From NCBI GenBank assembly GCA_023423795.1, contig JAFAEX010000311.1:23905-87904 (forward strand): a stretch of DNA of 64,000 nucleotides, read 5' to 3'. Numbering within the stretch: the stretch's first letter is position 1; the number at the start of each line of letters is the position of its first letter. The notes under the pieces are model-generated. The model was not told the origin of the DNA. It worked only from the letters and a program-made list of their open reading frames with translations, and did no database searches. The DNA is from Chloroflexota bacterium (GTDB lineage Bacteria > Chloroflexota > Chloroflexia > Thermomicrobiales > UBA6265). The position numbers were made by a program, and so were the translations under genes. Below, piece by piece: positions 40,791 to 49,876 of this stretch.

Positions 40791-42863
40791 CTAAGTGATA
40801 CGGACTTTGGCCAGCGCGAACGGGTAGACCGGCCCGCTGCCGGCTCCGAGCAGTTTCATCGCCGCGGCGGTCATCGTCCAACCGGAATCGACCATGTCAT
40901 CGACCAGCAGCACCGGGCCGGATCGGACCGCGTCCGGCTCCACGCCGATCGCGCCCGCCACGTTTTCGGCCTGCTGGACGCTGTTGGCCATCTCCTTCTG
41001 GGGAGGCCGCTCGGCGGTCTTGCACAGCGCCGGGACGAACGGGAGCGCCAGTGCCGCCGCCAGCCGCCGGGCGAAATCCTGCACCAGTTCGCCGTGCCGG
41101 GTGGACGGAACGACCGTCACCCAGGCGGGCGCCGGGTTCGGTCGCCACCGCTCACGGACCAGTTCCGCCGCCGCCTGCACGAGTTCGTCGTCGAAACGGC
41201 CGGTGGCGTATTTGCCGTCCTTCACGAGGTCGCCCCAGCCGCCGTCGCCCCACGAGCACAGCGCCCGCCCCGGCTGGGGTCGCAAGTGCTCCGGAATCTT
41301 GCGCCACGGTGATGTCGGCAGCGCACCGGTCGGCAGCATGATCCTCGGTTCGAGGACGATGTCGGAGCGACGGAGGAACCGCCGGGCCTCGATGGCGAGG
41401 CGGCGGTCGATCTCCATCGGCGCCACCGAGCGCCCGAGGCAACCCGCGCAACGACCGCACGGCGTTGCTTCCGGATCGTCGAGCGCCCGCCCGACGAATT
41501 CCATCAGGCATCCCGGGCGGCGCACGAAATCCCTCGCCTGCCGCAACTCGTCGCGCCGTTGCCCGGTGATGCGCGCCGACCGCTCGTGGTCCGGCTGCCA
41601 CGGGTTCGCCGTTCGCAGCCAGTCGCTCCCGTCGCGGGCGACGATGCCGTCGGCTTCGAAGAACTTCAGCGCCTTGTCGATCCGCGACCGGCTCATGTTC
41701 ACGCTGAGCTGGAGTTCGCCGATGGTGAGCGGACCATCCCGTTCGAGCGCGGCAATCAGGTCCTGTTGCTCAGCCGCGGACGGGAAGGCGGTGGTGATGA
41801 AGTAGTCGGCGATCTCGTCGTCCTCGCGGCCTTCGAGCAGGATGGCGAGCGCGCTGTCGATGCCCCGTCCGGCGCGTCCGACCTGCTGGTAGTAGGCGAC
41901 CAGCGAGCCGGGTCGCTGGAAGTGGACGACGAAACCGAGGTCGGGTTTGTCGAAGCCCATGCCGAGGGCGATCGTGGCGACGAGGGCCTTGACCCGGTTG
42001 TGGCGCAGATCGTCTTCCAGGGCGCGGCGCACCGCCGCTTCGAGGCTGCCGTGGTAGGCCGGTGCGTCTATGCCGTTCTGCCGGAGCCAGGCGGAGACTG
42101 TTTCGGCGTCGGTCACCGTGAGCGCGTAGACGATGCCCGAACCCGGCAGATCCGGCAGCGTTGCCGCCAGCCAGGCCAGCCGGTCGGCCGGGTCGGCCAT
42201 CGGGGCGGCCTGCAACCGCAGCGACTTGCGCGCCAGCGGCCCGCGCACGATTTCGAGGTTCGGCCCCAATTGCTCGGCGATGTCGGCCACCACGCGGTCG
42301 TTGGCGGTCGCGGTCGTGCCAAGCAGCGGAACGGTCGATGGCAGGAGTCGGGCGACGGAGACGATCCGCCGGTAGTCCGGCCGGAAGTCGTGGCCCCAGT
42401 CGGAGATGCAGTGGGCCTCGTCCACCACCAGCATGCCGACGTTGCCCTTGATCGAGGGCAGCGTGTGCCGCCGGAAGCGGTCGTTGCCGAGGCGCTCCGG
42501 CGAGACGAAGAGGACGTCGATGGCGCCGCTGGCGAGGCCGGATTCGATGCCGTCCCAATCGTCCGTGTTGTCGCTGGCAATGTGGGCGGCTCGGATGCCC
42601 AGCCGGTCCGCCATGAGCCGCTGGTCGCTCATCAGCGACAACAAGGGGCTTACGATGAGCGTTGGTCCGGCGCCGGCCTCGCGCAGCAGTTTCGTCGCGA
42701 CGAAGTAGACGAGGCTCTTGCCCCAGCCGGTTCGCTGCACGACGAGCAGGCGGGCGTGCCGTTCGGCGAGGGCGAGGATCGCCTCCCGCTGCCCGTCGCG
42801 GAACTCGGCGTCCGGCCCGAACATATTGGCCAGCAAGGCATCGGCGCGCGAACCTGCGTCCAT
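40791..42863 (-). CDS. RecQ-type helicase fused to a phosphoribosyltransferase domain
   Basis: This 690-residue protein is a RecQ-family ATP-dependent helicase. Walker A reads QRTGWGKSLVYF (near 43-54), motif II DEAHCISDWGHDFRP (148-162), and motif VI is in YYQQVGRAGRG. Zinc cysteines occur in PCGRCAGCLG. The C-terminus is a phosphoribosyltransferase-like domain with VLLVDDMVDSGWTMT (PRPP loop at about 654-661). I infer that the helicase unwinds DNA while the extra domain may bind nucleotides. It precedes dprA by 10 bases. Whether it acts in repair, uptake or phage defence is not shown by sequence. Confidence 0.88.
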   Translation of the reverse strand: MDAGSRADALLANMFGPDAEFRDGQREAILALAERHARLLVVQRTGWGKSLVYFVATKLLREAGAGPTLIVSPLLSLMSDQRLMADRLGIRAAHIASDNTDDWDGIESGLASGAIDVLFVSPERLGNDRFRRHTLPSIKGNVGMLVVDEAHCISDWGHDFRPDYRRIVSVARLLPSTVPLLGTTATANDRVVADIAEQLGPNLEIVRGPLARKSLRLQAAPMADPADRLAWLAATLPDLPGSGIVYALTVTDAETVSAWLRQNGIDAPAYHGSLEAAVRRALEDDLRHNRVKALVATIALGMGFDKPDLGFVVHFQRPGSLVAYYQQVGRAGRGIDSALAILLEGREDDEIADYFITTAFPSAAEQQDLIAALERDGPLTIGELQLSVNMSRSRIDKALKFFEADGIVARDGSDWLRTANPWQPDHERSARITGQRRDELRQARDFVRRPGCLMEFVGRALDDPEATPCGRCAGCLGRSVAPMEIDRRLAIEARRFLRRSDIVLEPRIMLPTGALPTSPWRKIPEHLRPQPGRALCSWGDGGWGDLVKDGKYATGRFDDELVQAAAELVRERWRPNPAPAWVTVVPSTRHGELVQDFARRLAAALALPFVPALCKTAERPPQKEMANSVQQAENVAGAIGVEPDAVRSGPVLLVDDMVDSGWTMTAAAMKLLGAGSGPVYPFALAKVRIT

Positions 42864-42944
42864 TCGGCATCCCCGGTTTATCTGGCGATTTCAGTGGCGC
42901 AGATCATATCGCGCCGTTCGCTGGATCAATGCGGCGAACGGAAA

Positions 42945-42987
42945 CGCCGCGGCCCGCTCCTCAGGGGGAAAGGAGCGGACCGCGGCG
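42945..42987 (-). terminator. Terminator after the DUF4397 gene
   Basis: 16-base arms (CGCCGCGG and CCGCTCC with one central C/A mismatch) enclose an 11-base loop. On the minus strand the left arm is followed by TTTCCGTTCG. It lies about 150 bases after the DUF4397 gene's stop. Confidence 0.65.
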
Positions 42988-43139
42988 CTGGAAAAGGAGG
43001 TTGGGGCCGGCCAGCGTGCGTTTTGGGTCGAAAAGGGCGAGGCAACGCCGGTCCGGCGCGTTTTGGAGGGGAGTGGGTTCCGCTGGCGGCTACCTCGGCG
43101 ACAGACCCGATTCGGCCGCCAGCGGGATGCGAGGATCGA

Positions 43140-43922
43140 TCAGGCGTCCGGGGTGGCCATCTCCGGGGCGGTGGTGGTGGCGACGATCGGGAGCACCGTC
43201 AGCGAGCCGTCGCCGACGTGGCCGATGGCGTAGACGCTGTACACGGAGCCGGCATCGAACGCGACGCCCGGCAGGGCGAGGGCGACGTCGGCGGTGCCGG
43301 TCGGCCGCACTTCGAGGTTGTAGCTTGCGGCGGGCACTTCGAGGTAGTCGCTGGCCTCGGGGAAGGCGAGGTTCTCGATCAGGACATCGCCGCCGGTGAC
43401 GGCGACATCGACGGCCGGCGCGTCGGGCGAGGCGTGGATGACGCGGACGCGGGCGTCCTCGGCGCCGAGTTCGCTGAGATCGGCCTGGAAGACCTGCGGG
43501 GTGATGTCGGCGAGCAGGCCGGTCGCGGCGACTTCGTAGGCCGCGCCTTCGGCGAGGGTGAGTTCGGCGTCGATGACGGCGGTATCCGGCGCCGCGCCGG
43601 TGGCGGTGACCTGGACCTGGTGCTCGCCGGCCGGCAGGGCGACCCAGCCGGAGGCCGCGCCGAAGGCGAGGCCTGACAGCGCGAGGTCGCCGTTCACGTA
43701 GACATCCACGGCCGGGGCATCCGGGGAGGCGTGGATCACGTTGACGCAGGCGTCGCCGTCCATACCGATGCCGAGGGCGGTGACGCAGTTGCCCATGTCG
43801 GCGGTTGGGGTGGAGGCCATGTCCTGGGCCATCGCGCCCGGCTGGGCGAGGCCGGTCAGCATCGTGAAGGCGAGGACACCGGTGGAGCCGAGCGCGGTGA
43901 CGAACTTCCGTCGCGAAGGCAT
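43140..43922 (-). CDS. Exported protein with two DUF4397 domains
   Basis: This 260-residue protein has a Tat-type signal (SRRKFVTALGSTGVLAF, residues 3-19). Two DUF4397 domains follow, each starting with VIHASPDAPAVDV (about 62-74 and 161-173). The ending is acidic and Thr/Ala-rich. DUF4397 domains are common in secreted Actinobacteria and Chloroflexota proteins; function is unknown, though surface or adhesive roles are plausible. A B12-type MerR gene lies divergently and a promoter with TTGACA precedes it, so light or cobalamin control is possible. Confidence 0.85.
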   Translation of the reverse strand: MPSRRKFVTALGSTGVLAFTMLTGLAQPGAMAQDMASTPTADMGNCVTALGIGMDGDACVNVIHASPDAPAVDVYVNGDLALSGLAFGAASGWVALPAGEHQVQVTATGAAPDTAVIDAELTLAEGAAYEVAATGLLADITPQVFQADLSELGAEDARVRVIHASPDAPAVDVAVTGGDVLIENLAFPEASDYLEVPAASYNLEVRPTGTADVALALPGVAFDAGSVYSVYAIGHVGDGSLTVLPIVATTTAPEMATPDA

Positions 43923-43996
43923 GAGAGCGTCTCCTCTGGGGTGGCGAATGACTGGCTGGCCGGCCGGCGCGCGGTACCTCGCCCCGGATTAATATA

Positions 43997-44025
43997 AACC
44001 TATACATCAACTTCAAATCTGTCAA
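43997..44025 (-). promoter_or_regulatory. Promoter of the DUF4397 gene overlapping an A/T-rich regulator site
   Basis: The minus strand reads TTGACA, a 17-base spacer and TAGGTT, inside an unusually A/T-rich patch (TGTATAGGTTTATATT). The patch lies between the DUF4397 gene and the MerR gene and may hold the MerR operator. Confidence 0.6.
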
Positions 44026-44140
44026 CACCTCTCATCCGGATCGATCTGGACCGACCCGGATGTCCGGTGACACGAACCGCTGCCTATTGCATCGCCCATC
44101 GCCGCGTGCTATCCAATCTGTACTGGAGGTTGATATTTTG

Positions 44141-45088
44141 ATGGACGCCGATTCCGCCGCCGACCGAACCGACGAGCCGCTTTCCATCGGCACGGTGGTA
44201 GCGCGGCTGCGCGGCGAGTTCCCGGACGTCAGCCCGTCGGCCTTGCGATTCCTCGAGCGGTCCGGACTGCTCTCCGCTACCCGGACGGCGGGCGGCCACC
44301 GGCTGTACACGTCCGCGGACGTCGAGCGGATCCGCCGGATCAAGTCCTGGCAGCGCGAGCGGCTGTCGCTCGCCGAGATCCGGCAGCGCCTCGAGGACGC
44401 CGACCGGCTGGCCTCACCGGACGTGTTGGCCGACGCCTTCCTCCGGCTCGCCCTTGCCGGCGACCGGGCGGCGGCGTTTCACATCGTGGCGGCGGCGGAC
44501 GAACTCGGCCTTCCGCTGGAGCAAACGTTCGGCGCCGTGATCCAGCCAGCGCTTACCGAACTCGGGCGGCGGTGGGAGACGGGCGAGGTGCTGGTCGCGC
44601 AGGAAAAAGAGGTGTCCGAACTGGTCCGAGACCTGGTGGCGGAACTGTCGCGCCGCCACGCGCAACCGCGGCCGGAGGGGCCGACGCTGGTGGCCGCCTG
44701 CGTCGAGGGCGAGCGGCACGAACTCGGGCTGCGCATGGCCTGTGGGTTGCTTCGGGAACGAGGATGCGCGGTCCATTTCCTCGGCGCCGATGTCGCGCCC
44801 CGGTTCGTGCTGGAGGCCGTGCGCCTGCACCGGCCGGATGCCGTGCTGTTGTCGGTTCACCTCGCCGTGAACCTGCCAGCGGTCAAGGACGCGGTCGAGG
44901 TGCTGACGATCGGATTGGCTCCACGGCTTCCGCCTCCGATCGTCGCTGGTGGCATGGCGGCGATCGGCCGACCGGACGCCATCCGCGGCTGGGGCGCGAT
45001 CCCGGTCTCCCGACCGCAGCCGTCCGCCGCGCCGGGCGTCCTCGGCGACCTGCCCGGGTTGCTCGACGAGATCGTTTCGGGCGGATAG
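44141..45088 (+). CDS. MerR-type regulator with B12-binding domain (CarH/LitR-like)
   Basis: This 315-residue protein starts at ATG 44141 (GGAGGT 10 bases upstream). Residues 14-85 form a MerR helix-turn-helix (SALRFLERSGLLSATRTAGGHRLY). Residues 100-170 resemble the B12-binding helix bundle, and 180-310 the cobalamin fold with the base-off ligand His193 in GERHELG. In light-sensing CarH/LitR the bundle carries Trp-x9-Glu-His; here Trp145 is followed by Glu155-Lys156, so the His is replaced. It is divergent from the DUF4397 gene, its likely target. Confidence 0.85.
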   Translation: MDADSAADRTDEPLSIGTVVARLRGEFPDVSPSALRFLERSGLLSATRTAGGHRLYTSADVERIRRIKSWQRERLSLAEIRQRLEDADRLASPDVLADAFLRLALAGDRAAAFHIVAAADELGLPLEQTFGAVIQPALTELGRRWETGEVLVAQEKEVSELVRDLVAELSRRHAQPRPEGPTLVAACVEGERHELGLRMACGLLRERGCAVHFLGADVAPRFVLEAVRLHRPDAVLLSVHLAVNLPAVKDAVEVLTIGLAPRLPPPIVAGGMAAIGRPDAIRGWGAIPVSRPQPSAAPGVLGDLPGLLDEIVSGG

Positions 45089-45177
45089 GGCGCCGCACGT
45101 CCAGCGGCTGGAAAAAATCCTCGTCCAGGCCCGGAGCTACGGGCGGGTCCGGCGGCGCTCTCGGCGGTCGCCGCCGG

Positions 45178-45615
45178 TCAAACCGGAATGTCCTGCCAGC
45201 GCCGGGCATCGACGAAGCGCCCGAGGTGCCGGACATTCGTGGTGGCGACGATGACGCGGTTCGCGGGCAAGATTTCGAGCGCGGTGGCCGCCAGCAGGAC
45301 ATCGGCATCGAGCGCGTGCGAGGCGGCGGTGGGATGTCCGGCGTTTCGGGCGTCGGCCCAAAGCTGGGCGGCCCTGCGCATGATGTCGGTCGCGAACGGC
45401 GCGTAGCCAAGCGTTTGGCCGAGCCGATCGAGCCGGGACAACCCACGGATGCTCCGTATACGGAGAATCTCCCGGCGGATCTCGCAGTCGGCGATCTCCG
45501 GAACGACGATTGCCCACGATTCCGCGGCGCGCATCACCCACTCGGCACCGTCCGGGTTCGGCCGCGGGTGGGCGATCTGGCCGAGCACGCCGCGGTCGAG
45601 GACGATCGCGTCAGT
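45178..45615 (-). CDS. VapC-like PIN-domain toxin, start codon unclear
   Basis: This roughly 146-residue frame fits a VapC-type PIN toxin: the first Asp in IVLDRGVLGQ, IVVPEIADCEIRREI, ALDADVLLAATAL and late VIVATTNVRHLGRF. The frame joins the antitoxin's TGA (ACTGACG), yet no ATG, GTG or TTG sits there; the nearest legal starts are GTG 45588, inside the fold's first strand, or GTG 45723, inside the antitoxin. I give the point where family similarity begins. It could use a rare start or carry a frame error. It pairs with the antitoxin at 45611. Confidence 0.65.
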   Translation of the reverse strand, partial: TDAIVLDRGVLGQIAHPRPNPDGAEWVMRAAESWAIVVPEIADCEIRREILRIRSIRGLSRLDRLGQTLGYAPFATDIMRRAAQLWADARNAGHPTAASHALDADVLLAATALEILPANRVIVATTNVRHLGRFVDARRWQDIPV

Positions 45616-45826
45616 CCTGGAAGAGCAACGATTCGCCGGCGATCGTCCGCTCCCGGTCCAGCGCCGATCGCAGGACCGGCCACGTCGATTCGTCGAAGCC
45701 GGTTTCGTCGTCGAGCCAGTCACGAACCATGCGAACGAACACGCCGTTTCGCCTACGGCGTTCCGCGTCGTCGGTCAGGTAGGGGACGCCAGCCGGGATA
45801 TCCAGGTCGATTGCTGGTTCGGCCAT
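45611..45826 (-). CDS. Antitoxin partner of the VapC-like toxin
   Basis: This 71-residue protein starts at ATG 45826 behind GGAGGC. It has an acidic start (AEPAIDLDIP), a helical middle (AERRRRNGVFVRMVRDWLDD) and ends SALDRERTIAGESLLFQD. I do not recognise the antitoxin family, but its place directly before, and overlapping by a few bases, the PIN toxin makes the role very likely. Confidence 0.7.
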   Translation of the reverse strand: MAEPAIDLDIPAGVPYLTDDAERRRRNGVFVRMVRDWLDDETGFDESTWPVLRSALDRERTIAGESLLFQD

Positions 45827-45884
45827 CGTGCCTCCGAAACCGAGACGCGGGAACTGTTGTCGCTCTTGCGCAATTGTATTCAAG

Positions 45885-47006
45885 TCAGCGGGCGGCGTGA
45901 TCTCGCCGCGACTGGGTGGCCGATGTCGGTTCTGGGCCGGACGGAAACACTAGCGCCGCACCGCGCACGCCGGCGACAACCCGATCCCCGGGGCGGATTC
46001 CGCCGTAGGAGCCGAGGCGGGCGCGCAGCACTCGGCCCGTGTCCAGCCGCACCATCAGGACCTGGTCGTGCCCGTAGAAGGCGCGCGACAGCACGGTGGC
46101 GTTACCTTCCGCGCCCGGCGGCGCCGGGGCGAGCCGCAGGGCTTCGGGCCGTAGCATGACCTCTACCGGCCCCCGTGCCTGGCCGATGATCGGCACGATG
46201 CCGAGTTCCGTCCCGGCCTGCCGCCCGGTAGCCTCGCCGGGCAGGAACTGGGCGTCTCCCACGAAACCTGCCACCCAGCGCGTGGCCGGACGGTGGTAGA
46301 GCTCCTCCGGCGTGCCCGATTGCACGACGCGGCCGCCGGCCATCACCGCGACCCGGTCGGCGAGACTCAGCGCCTCCTCCTGGTCGTGCGTCACCAGCAC
46401 CGCGGTTGCGCCGGCGGCCCGCAGGATGTCGCGGACTTCTTCCCTGACCGAGGCCCGCAATTCGGCGTCGAGGTTGGAGAACGGTTCGTCGAGCAGCACC
46501 AGATCCGGCGCCGGCGCGAGCGCCCGCGCCAGCGCGACCCGCTGCTGCTGCCCGCCCGAGAGTTGATCCGGCATGCGCCCGGCCAGCCCGTGGAGCCCGA
46601 CGGTTTCCAGCGCGGCCGCGACCCGCTCGTTGCGTTCGTCGCGGCTGCCGCGCGGCAAGCCGAACGCGACGTTCTGCCCGACGCTGAGGTGGGGGAAAAG
46701 GGCATAGTCCTGGAAAACCATGCCGACCTTGCGCCGTTCCGGCGGCGTGAAACGGCGCCCCGTCGTGGAGACTTCGGCGACGATCCGGCCGCCGATCTCG
46801 ATGGCGCCGGCATCGGGTTCCTCGAATCCCGCGACGAGGCGGAGGGTGGTCGTCTTGCCGCAGCCGGACGGCCCAAGCAAGGCGAGCAGTTCCCCGCGCC
46901 GCGCCTCCAGGTCCAGGCCCGCGACGACGACGGTCTCGCCGTAGTTCTTCGCCAAGGCGGTGCAACGCAGCGCGGGGACGTCCTCGGCGCGTTCGGGCGC
47001 GCTCAC
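45885..47006 (-). CDS. ABC transporter ATPase, FbpC/PotA-type, without permeases beside it
   Basis: This 373-residue ATPase has Walker A GPSGCGKTT, signature LSGGQQQRVALARAL, Walker B VLLDEPFSNLD and the H-loop VTHDQEEAL. The tail (about 240-370) is a TOBE-type regulatory part (VMLRPEALRLAPAP, then VRLDTGRVLRARLG). The type serves iron, sulfate, polyamine or sugar importers. No permease gene adjoins it. GTG 47006 is chosen, with GGAGAGC a little far upstream. It might power the carbohydrate ABC importer at 49.9-53.1 kb, which lacks an ATPase, but this is inference. Confidence 0.82.
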   Translation of the reverse strand: MSAPERAEDVPALRCTALAKNYGETVVVAGLDLEARRGELLALLGPSGCGKTTTLRLVAGFEEPDAGAIEIGGRIVAEVSTTGRRFTPPERRKVGMVFQDYALFPHLSVGQNVAFGLPRGSRDERNERVAAALETVGLHGLAGRMPDQLSGGQQQRVALARALAPAPDLVLLDEPFSNLDAELRASVREEVRDILRAAGATAVLVTHDQEEALSLADRVAVMAGGRVVQSGTPEELYHRPATRWVAGFVGDAQFLPGEATGRQAGTELGIVPIIGQARGPVEVMLRPEALRLAPAPPGAEGNATVLSRAFYGHDQVLMVRLDTGRVLRARLGSYGGIRPGDRVVAGVRGAALVFPSGPEPTSATQSRRDHAAR

Positions 47007-47541
47007 GATTCCGGTTGACGCTCTCCGCCTGTCGGCAGTCGCTGTCGGTGCAATCGCCACCGGATCAGGCCGCCGCGCCGCTGCTTTTTGCCGGCAGCAC
47101 GCATGGGCAGGCCGTCTGCGCCGGTTCGCGAGAAACTGGCCTGGGATGGGGCAATGCGGCTCCAGGCGACGGCATGCGACGAACTCCGTGACGCGACGCA
47201 CGCGAACGAGTCGTCCGCGGCTCGGCGCCGGGATCGGCAACGCGCCGGTTTCGGTGGAAGGGCATGCGCACCGGAATTCCTCGGGCCGACGTTCGGAGCC
47301 GCCGGGAATCGGGCATACGAGCATTCCCGAGCGGACTGGTCGGATTGGCTGTCGCAAGGCTACGGTCGGGCTCGAAGGCTGTCAAACGGATGTCCGCTCG
47401 CGTGTTCCGGGGCCGCTCGCGGTTGGAAGCGATCTGCCAATGAGGGGATCGCCCCGACACTGATGAACTGACAATAGCCCGGGGAACCGGCTGGTATGCT
47501 GCCGGCCCGAATCGGTCGGAACCGGAACGGAGCAGGCGGGC
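47007..47541. other. Intergenic stretch between ABC ATPase and AI-2E transporter
   Basis: These 535 bases are divergent-promoter territory with no convincing gene. Several open frames are Arg/Ala-rich and lack ribosome sites, so I treat them as noise. I see no repeat, tRNA or clear terminator. Confidence 0.45.
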
Positions 47542-48654
47542 ATGGGAGAGGACCACCGGCACGGCGCGGGCACGCCGCGATCCCCGTTCACCATCGAGGT
47601 CGCCGGCCGCACCATTGCGATCCTGGTGGCCGCGTTCGCCTTCGCCTGGATCGGCGCCCGCCTCGACCACTTCTTCCTCATCGTCGTTTTCGCAATCCTG
47701 CTCGCGACGGCGATCGACGAGCCGGTCGGCTGGCTCCAGCGGCACGGCATCCCGCGCCCGCTCGGCATCGGCTTGCACTACCTGGCGCTGCTGGCGCTGC
47801 TTGGCCTCGTCGTCGTCGTGCTGATCCCGCTGGTGGCGTCGGAAGCGACGTTGCTCCGGCGCGAGATCCCCGCCTACCTCCAGGAACTCGAATCTCGGGT
47901 GGCGACGCTGAACCCGGAGGCGGCGGCGGACCTGTCGTTCTCCCGCATCGCCGCCGAGGGCAGCAACCAGGTAGGGACGCTCGCCGGCCGCCTGACGCAG
48001 GTGACGATGGACGCGGCGCGCACCCTCCTGTACGTCTTCATCACGTTCGTGCTGGCGTTCTTCCTGGCCGCCGATCCGGGCATCGTCGGCAAACTGGTGG
48101 CCCGGTTCGCGCCGGTGCGCCACCAGGCCCGGATCCTCGGGGTGGCCGATCGCGCGCGCGTCCGCATCGGCGCGTGGGCGCGCGGGCAGGTCATCATCGC
48201 GCTGATCTTCGGGCTCGCGATGGGCATCGGCCTGCGCCTGATCGGGGTGCCCTACGCCGTATCGCTCGGAACGGCGGCCGGGGTGCTGGAGATCTTCCCG
48301 TACGTCGGCGGCGCGATCACCGTGGTGCTGGCGGCGCTCACCGCGCTCAGCGTCGGCATTCCGCAAGTGATCGCGGTCCTGGTGCTCTACGTCGTCCTCG
48401 TCAACCTCGAATCGCACGTCCTCGCCCCGCTGCTGTTCGGCAAGGCGATCGGGATGCCGCCGGTCGCGATCCTCGTCGCCCTGCTGGCCGGGGTCGAATT
48501 GCTGGGCATCTTGGGCGCGCTGCTGGCCATCCCGACGGCGGTCATCCTCTGGGTCGTCGTCGATGAGATTTGGCCGATGCCGAGCGAAGAGCAGGCGACC
48601 GGGGATGCGGCTCCACCGATCCCGCCGGCCGATCGAGCGGCAGAACCCGCCTGA
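47542..48654 (+). CDS. AI-2E family (PerM-like) transporter
   Basis: This 370-residue protein has around eight hydrophobic helices in two clusters (about 30-100 and 155-345). The middle part (110-150) is polar and helical. The signature region is VPYAVSLGTAAGVLEIFPYVG, and near the end LVNLESHVLAPLLFGKAIGM, typical of the AI-2E/UPF0118 family. Members are linked to autoinducer-2 export or Na+/H+ exchange in some species, but function here is unknown. The C-terminus is acidic and Pro/Ala-rich. Confidence 0.88.
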   Translation: MGEDHRHGAGTPRSPFTIEVAGRTIAILVAAFAFAWIGARLDHFFLIVVFAILLATAIDEPVGWLQRHGIPRPLGIGLHYLALLALLGLVVVVLIPLVASEATLLRREIPAYLQELESRVATLNPEAAADLSFSRIAAEGSNQVGTLAGRLTQVTMDAARTLLYVFITFVLAFFLAADPGIVGKLVARFAPVRHQARILGVADRARVRIGAWARGQVIIALIFGLAMGIGLRLIGVPYAVSLGTAAGVLEIFPYVGGAITVVLAALTALSVGIPQVIAVLVLYVVLVNLESHVLAPLLFGKAIGMPPVAILVALLAGVELLGILGALLAIPTAVILWVVVDEIWPMPSEEQATGDAAPPIPPADRAAEPA

Positions 48655-48671
48655 CCCTGCCGGTAACCCCG

Positions 48672-48700
48672 TTGACATCGCCCGGACCGAGCCCTAGTCT
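48672..48700 (+). promoter_or_regulatory. Promoter of the lacI-type regulator
   Basis: TTGACA (48672-48677), a 17-base spacer and TAGTCT (48695-48700) form a good sigma70-type promoter about 80 bases before the regulator's GTG. Confidence 0.6.
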
Positions 48701-48783
48701 GTGGTCATCGAAACGCTTCGACGGCCTCGTTCGATCGTTCGAGCCACCGTCGTCCGCTCGCCGCCGAGCGGGAGGGTTCAACC

Positions 48784-49842
48784 GTGGTCACGATGGCCGA
48801 CATCGCCCGCCGCGCCAACGTGTCGGTGTCAACCGTCTCCTACGTGCTCAGCGGCAAGCGCCCCATATCCGATGAAACGCGGGAGCGCGTGCTGGCGGCG
48901 ATGGAGGCCCTCGACTTCCGGCCGAACGCGGCCGGCCGTGCTCTGGCCTCGGGCCGCGCGGGCGCCGTCGCCCTGCTGTTCCCGGCCCCGGGCAAGGGCG
49001 TTTCCGAGATGCAACTCGAGTTCTTCACGTCGGCGGCCGAGGAGGCCAACCGCCACGGCTACGGGTTCATCCTATCGACCGCGCCGGACGACGACGCCGA
49101 GATGGTCCGCCTCGCCACCTCCGGGTTCGTCGATGGCCTGATCCTGATGCAGGTCCGGCTCCACGACCGGCGCGTCGATCTCCTGCGCGAGCGCGGCATC
49201 CCGTTCGCCCTCATCGGCCACCGGGCCGACAACGACGACATCGCCTTCGTCGATCTCGACTTCGCCGCCGCCATCGAACTGGCGCTCGACCACCTCGCCG
49301 CGCTCGGGCACCGCGATGTCGCCTTCGTCAACTCGCCCGCCGAGTTGCTCGATGCCGGGTACGGTCCGGCCGTTCGCTCGCTCGACGGGTTCCGCGCCGG
49401 CATCGCCCGGCTCGGCCTGCGCGGCCACGCGTTCACCTGCGACCCCTCGCCGGAAGCGGGCTACTGCCTGATGGACGAGATCGCCGCGCTGGACCCGCGG
49501 GCGACCGCCGTCCTCGCCATCAGTGCCGAGGTTCTGGGTGGGCTGCTGCGACGGTCGCGCGAACTCGGCGAAAACGTCCCGGCCGACCGCTCGTTCGTCG
49601 CGGTCGTCTCCGAACGGGTGGCGCGGCTGTTCTCGCCGCCGCTGACCACCGTCGATTTTCCGGTCGCGGAGATGGGCCGGATCGGCGCCGAACTGCTGAT
49701 CCGGCAACTGGAAGGGGGTGATGCGGACGCCGCCCGATCCGGCGCGGGCAACCAGATCCTGCTGCGTGGCGACCTGCGGGTGCGCCAAAGCAGCGGCCCC
49801 GTTCCGGTCACGCTCGCCGGCCCGCCGCCGGGCCGACCCTGA
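48784..49842 (+). CDS. LacI-family transcriptional regulator
   Basis: This 352-residue protein starts at GTG 48784, 7 bases after GGGAGGG. The LacI headpiece is at 3-55 (MADIARRANVSVSTVSYVLSGKRPISDETRERV), with the hinge helix near 48-60. The rest is a periplasmic-binding-protein-like sugar sensor (FLHDRRVDLLR-like RLHDRRVDLLRE, VDLDFAAAIEL, LGHRDVAFVNSPAE). It lies directly upstream of a carbohydrate ABC operon and probably represses it until a sugar binds. The C-terminus is Pro-rich. Confidence 0.9.
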   Translation: MVTMADIARRANVSVSTVSYVLSGKRPISDETRERVLAAMEALDFRPNAAGRALASGRAGAVALLFPAPGKGVSEMQLEFFTSAAEEANRHGYGFILSTAPDDDAEMVRLATSGFVDGLILMQVRLHDRRVDLLRERGIPFALIGHRADNDDIAFVDLDFAAAIELALDHLAALGHRDVAFVNSPAELLDAGYGPAVRSLDGFRAGIARLGLRGHAFTCDPSPEAGYCLMDEIAALDPRATAVLAISAEVLGGLLRRSRELGENVPADRSFVAVVSERVARLFSPPLTTVDFPVAEMGRIGAELLIRQLEGGDADAARSGAGNQILLRGDLRVRQSSGPVPVTLAGPPPGRP

Positions 49843-49876
49843 CGGCACGCCGCCGTCGCAATCGAGGAGAAGGACG

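Noticed and set aside
47065..48678. A 537-residue minus-strand frame across the AI-2E transporter gene
   Set aside because: It is composed of Asp/Arg-rich filler opposite a clear transporter and shows no motif.
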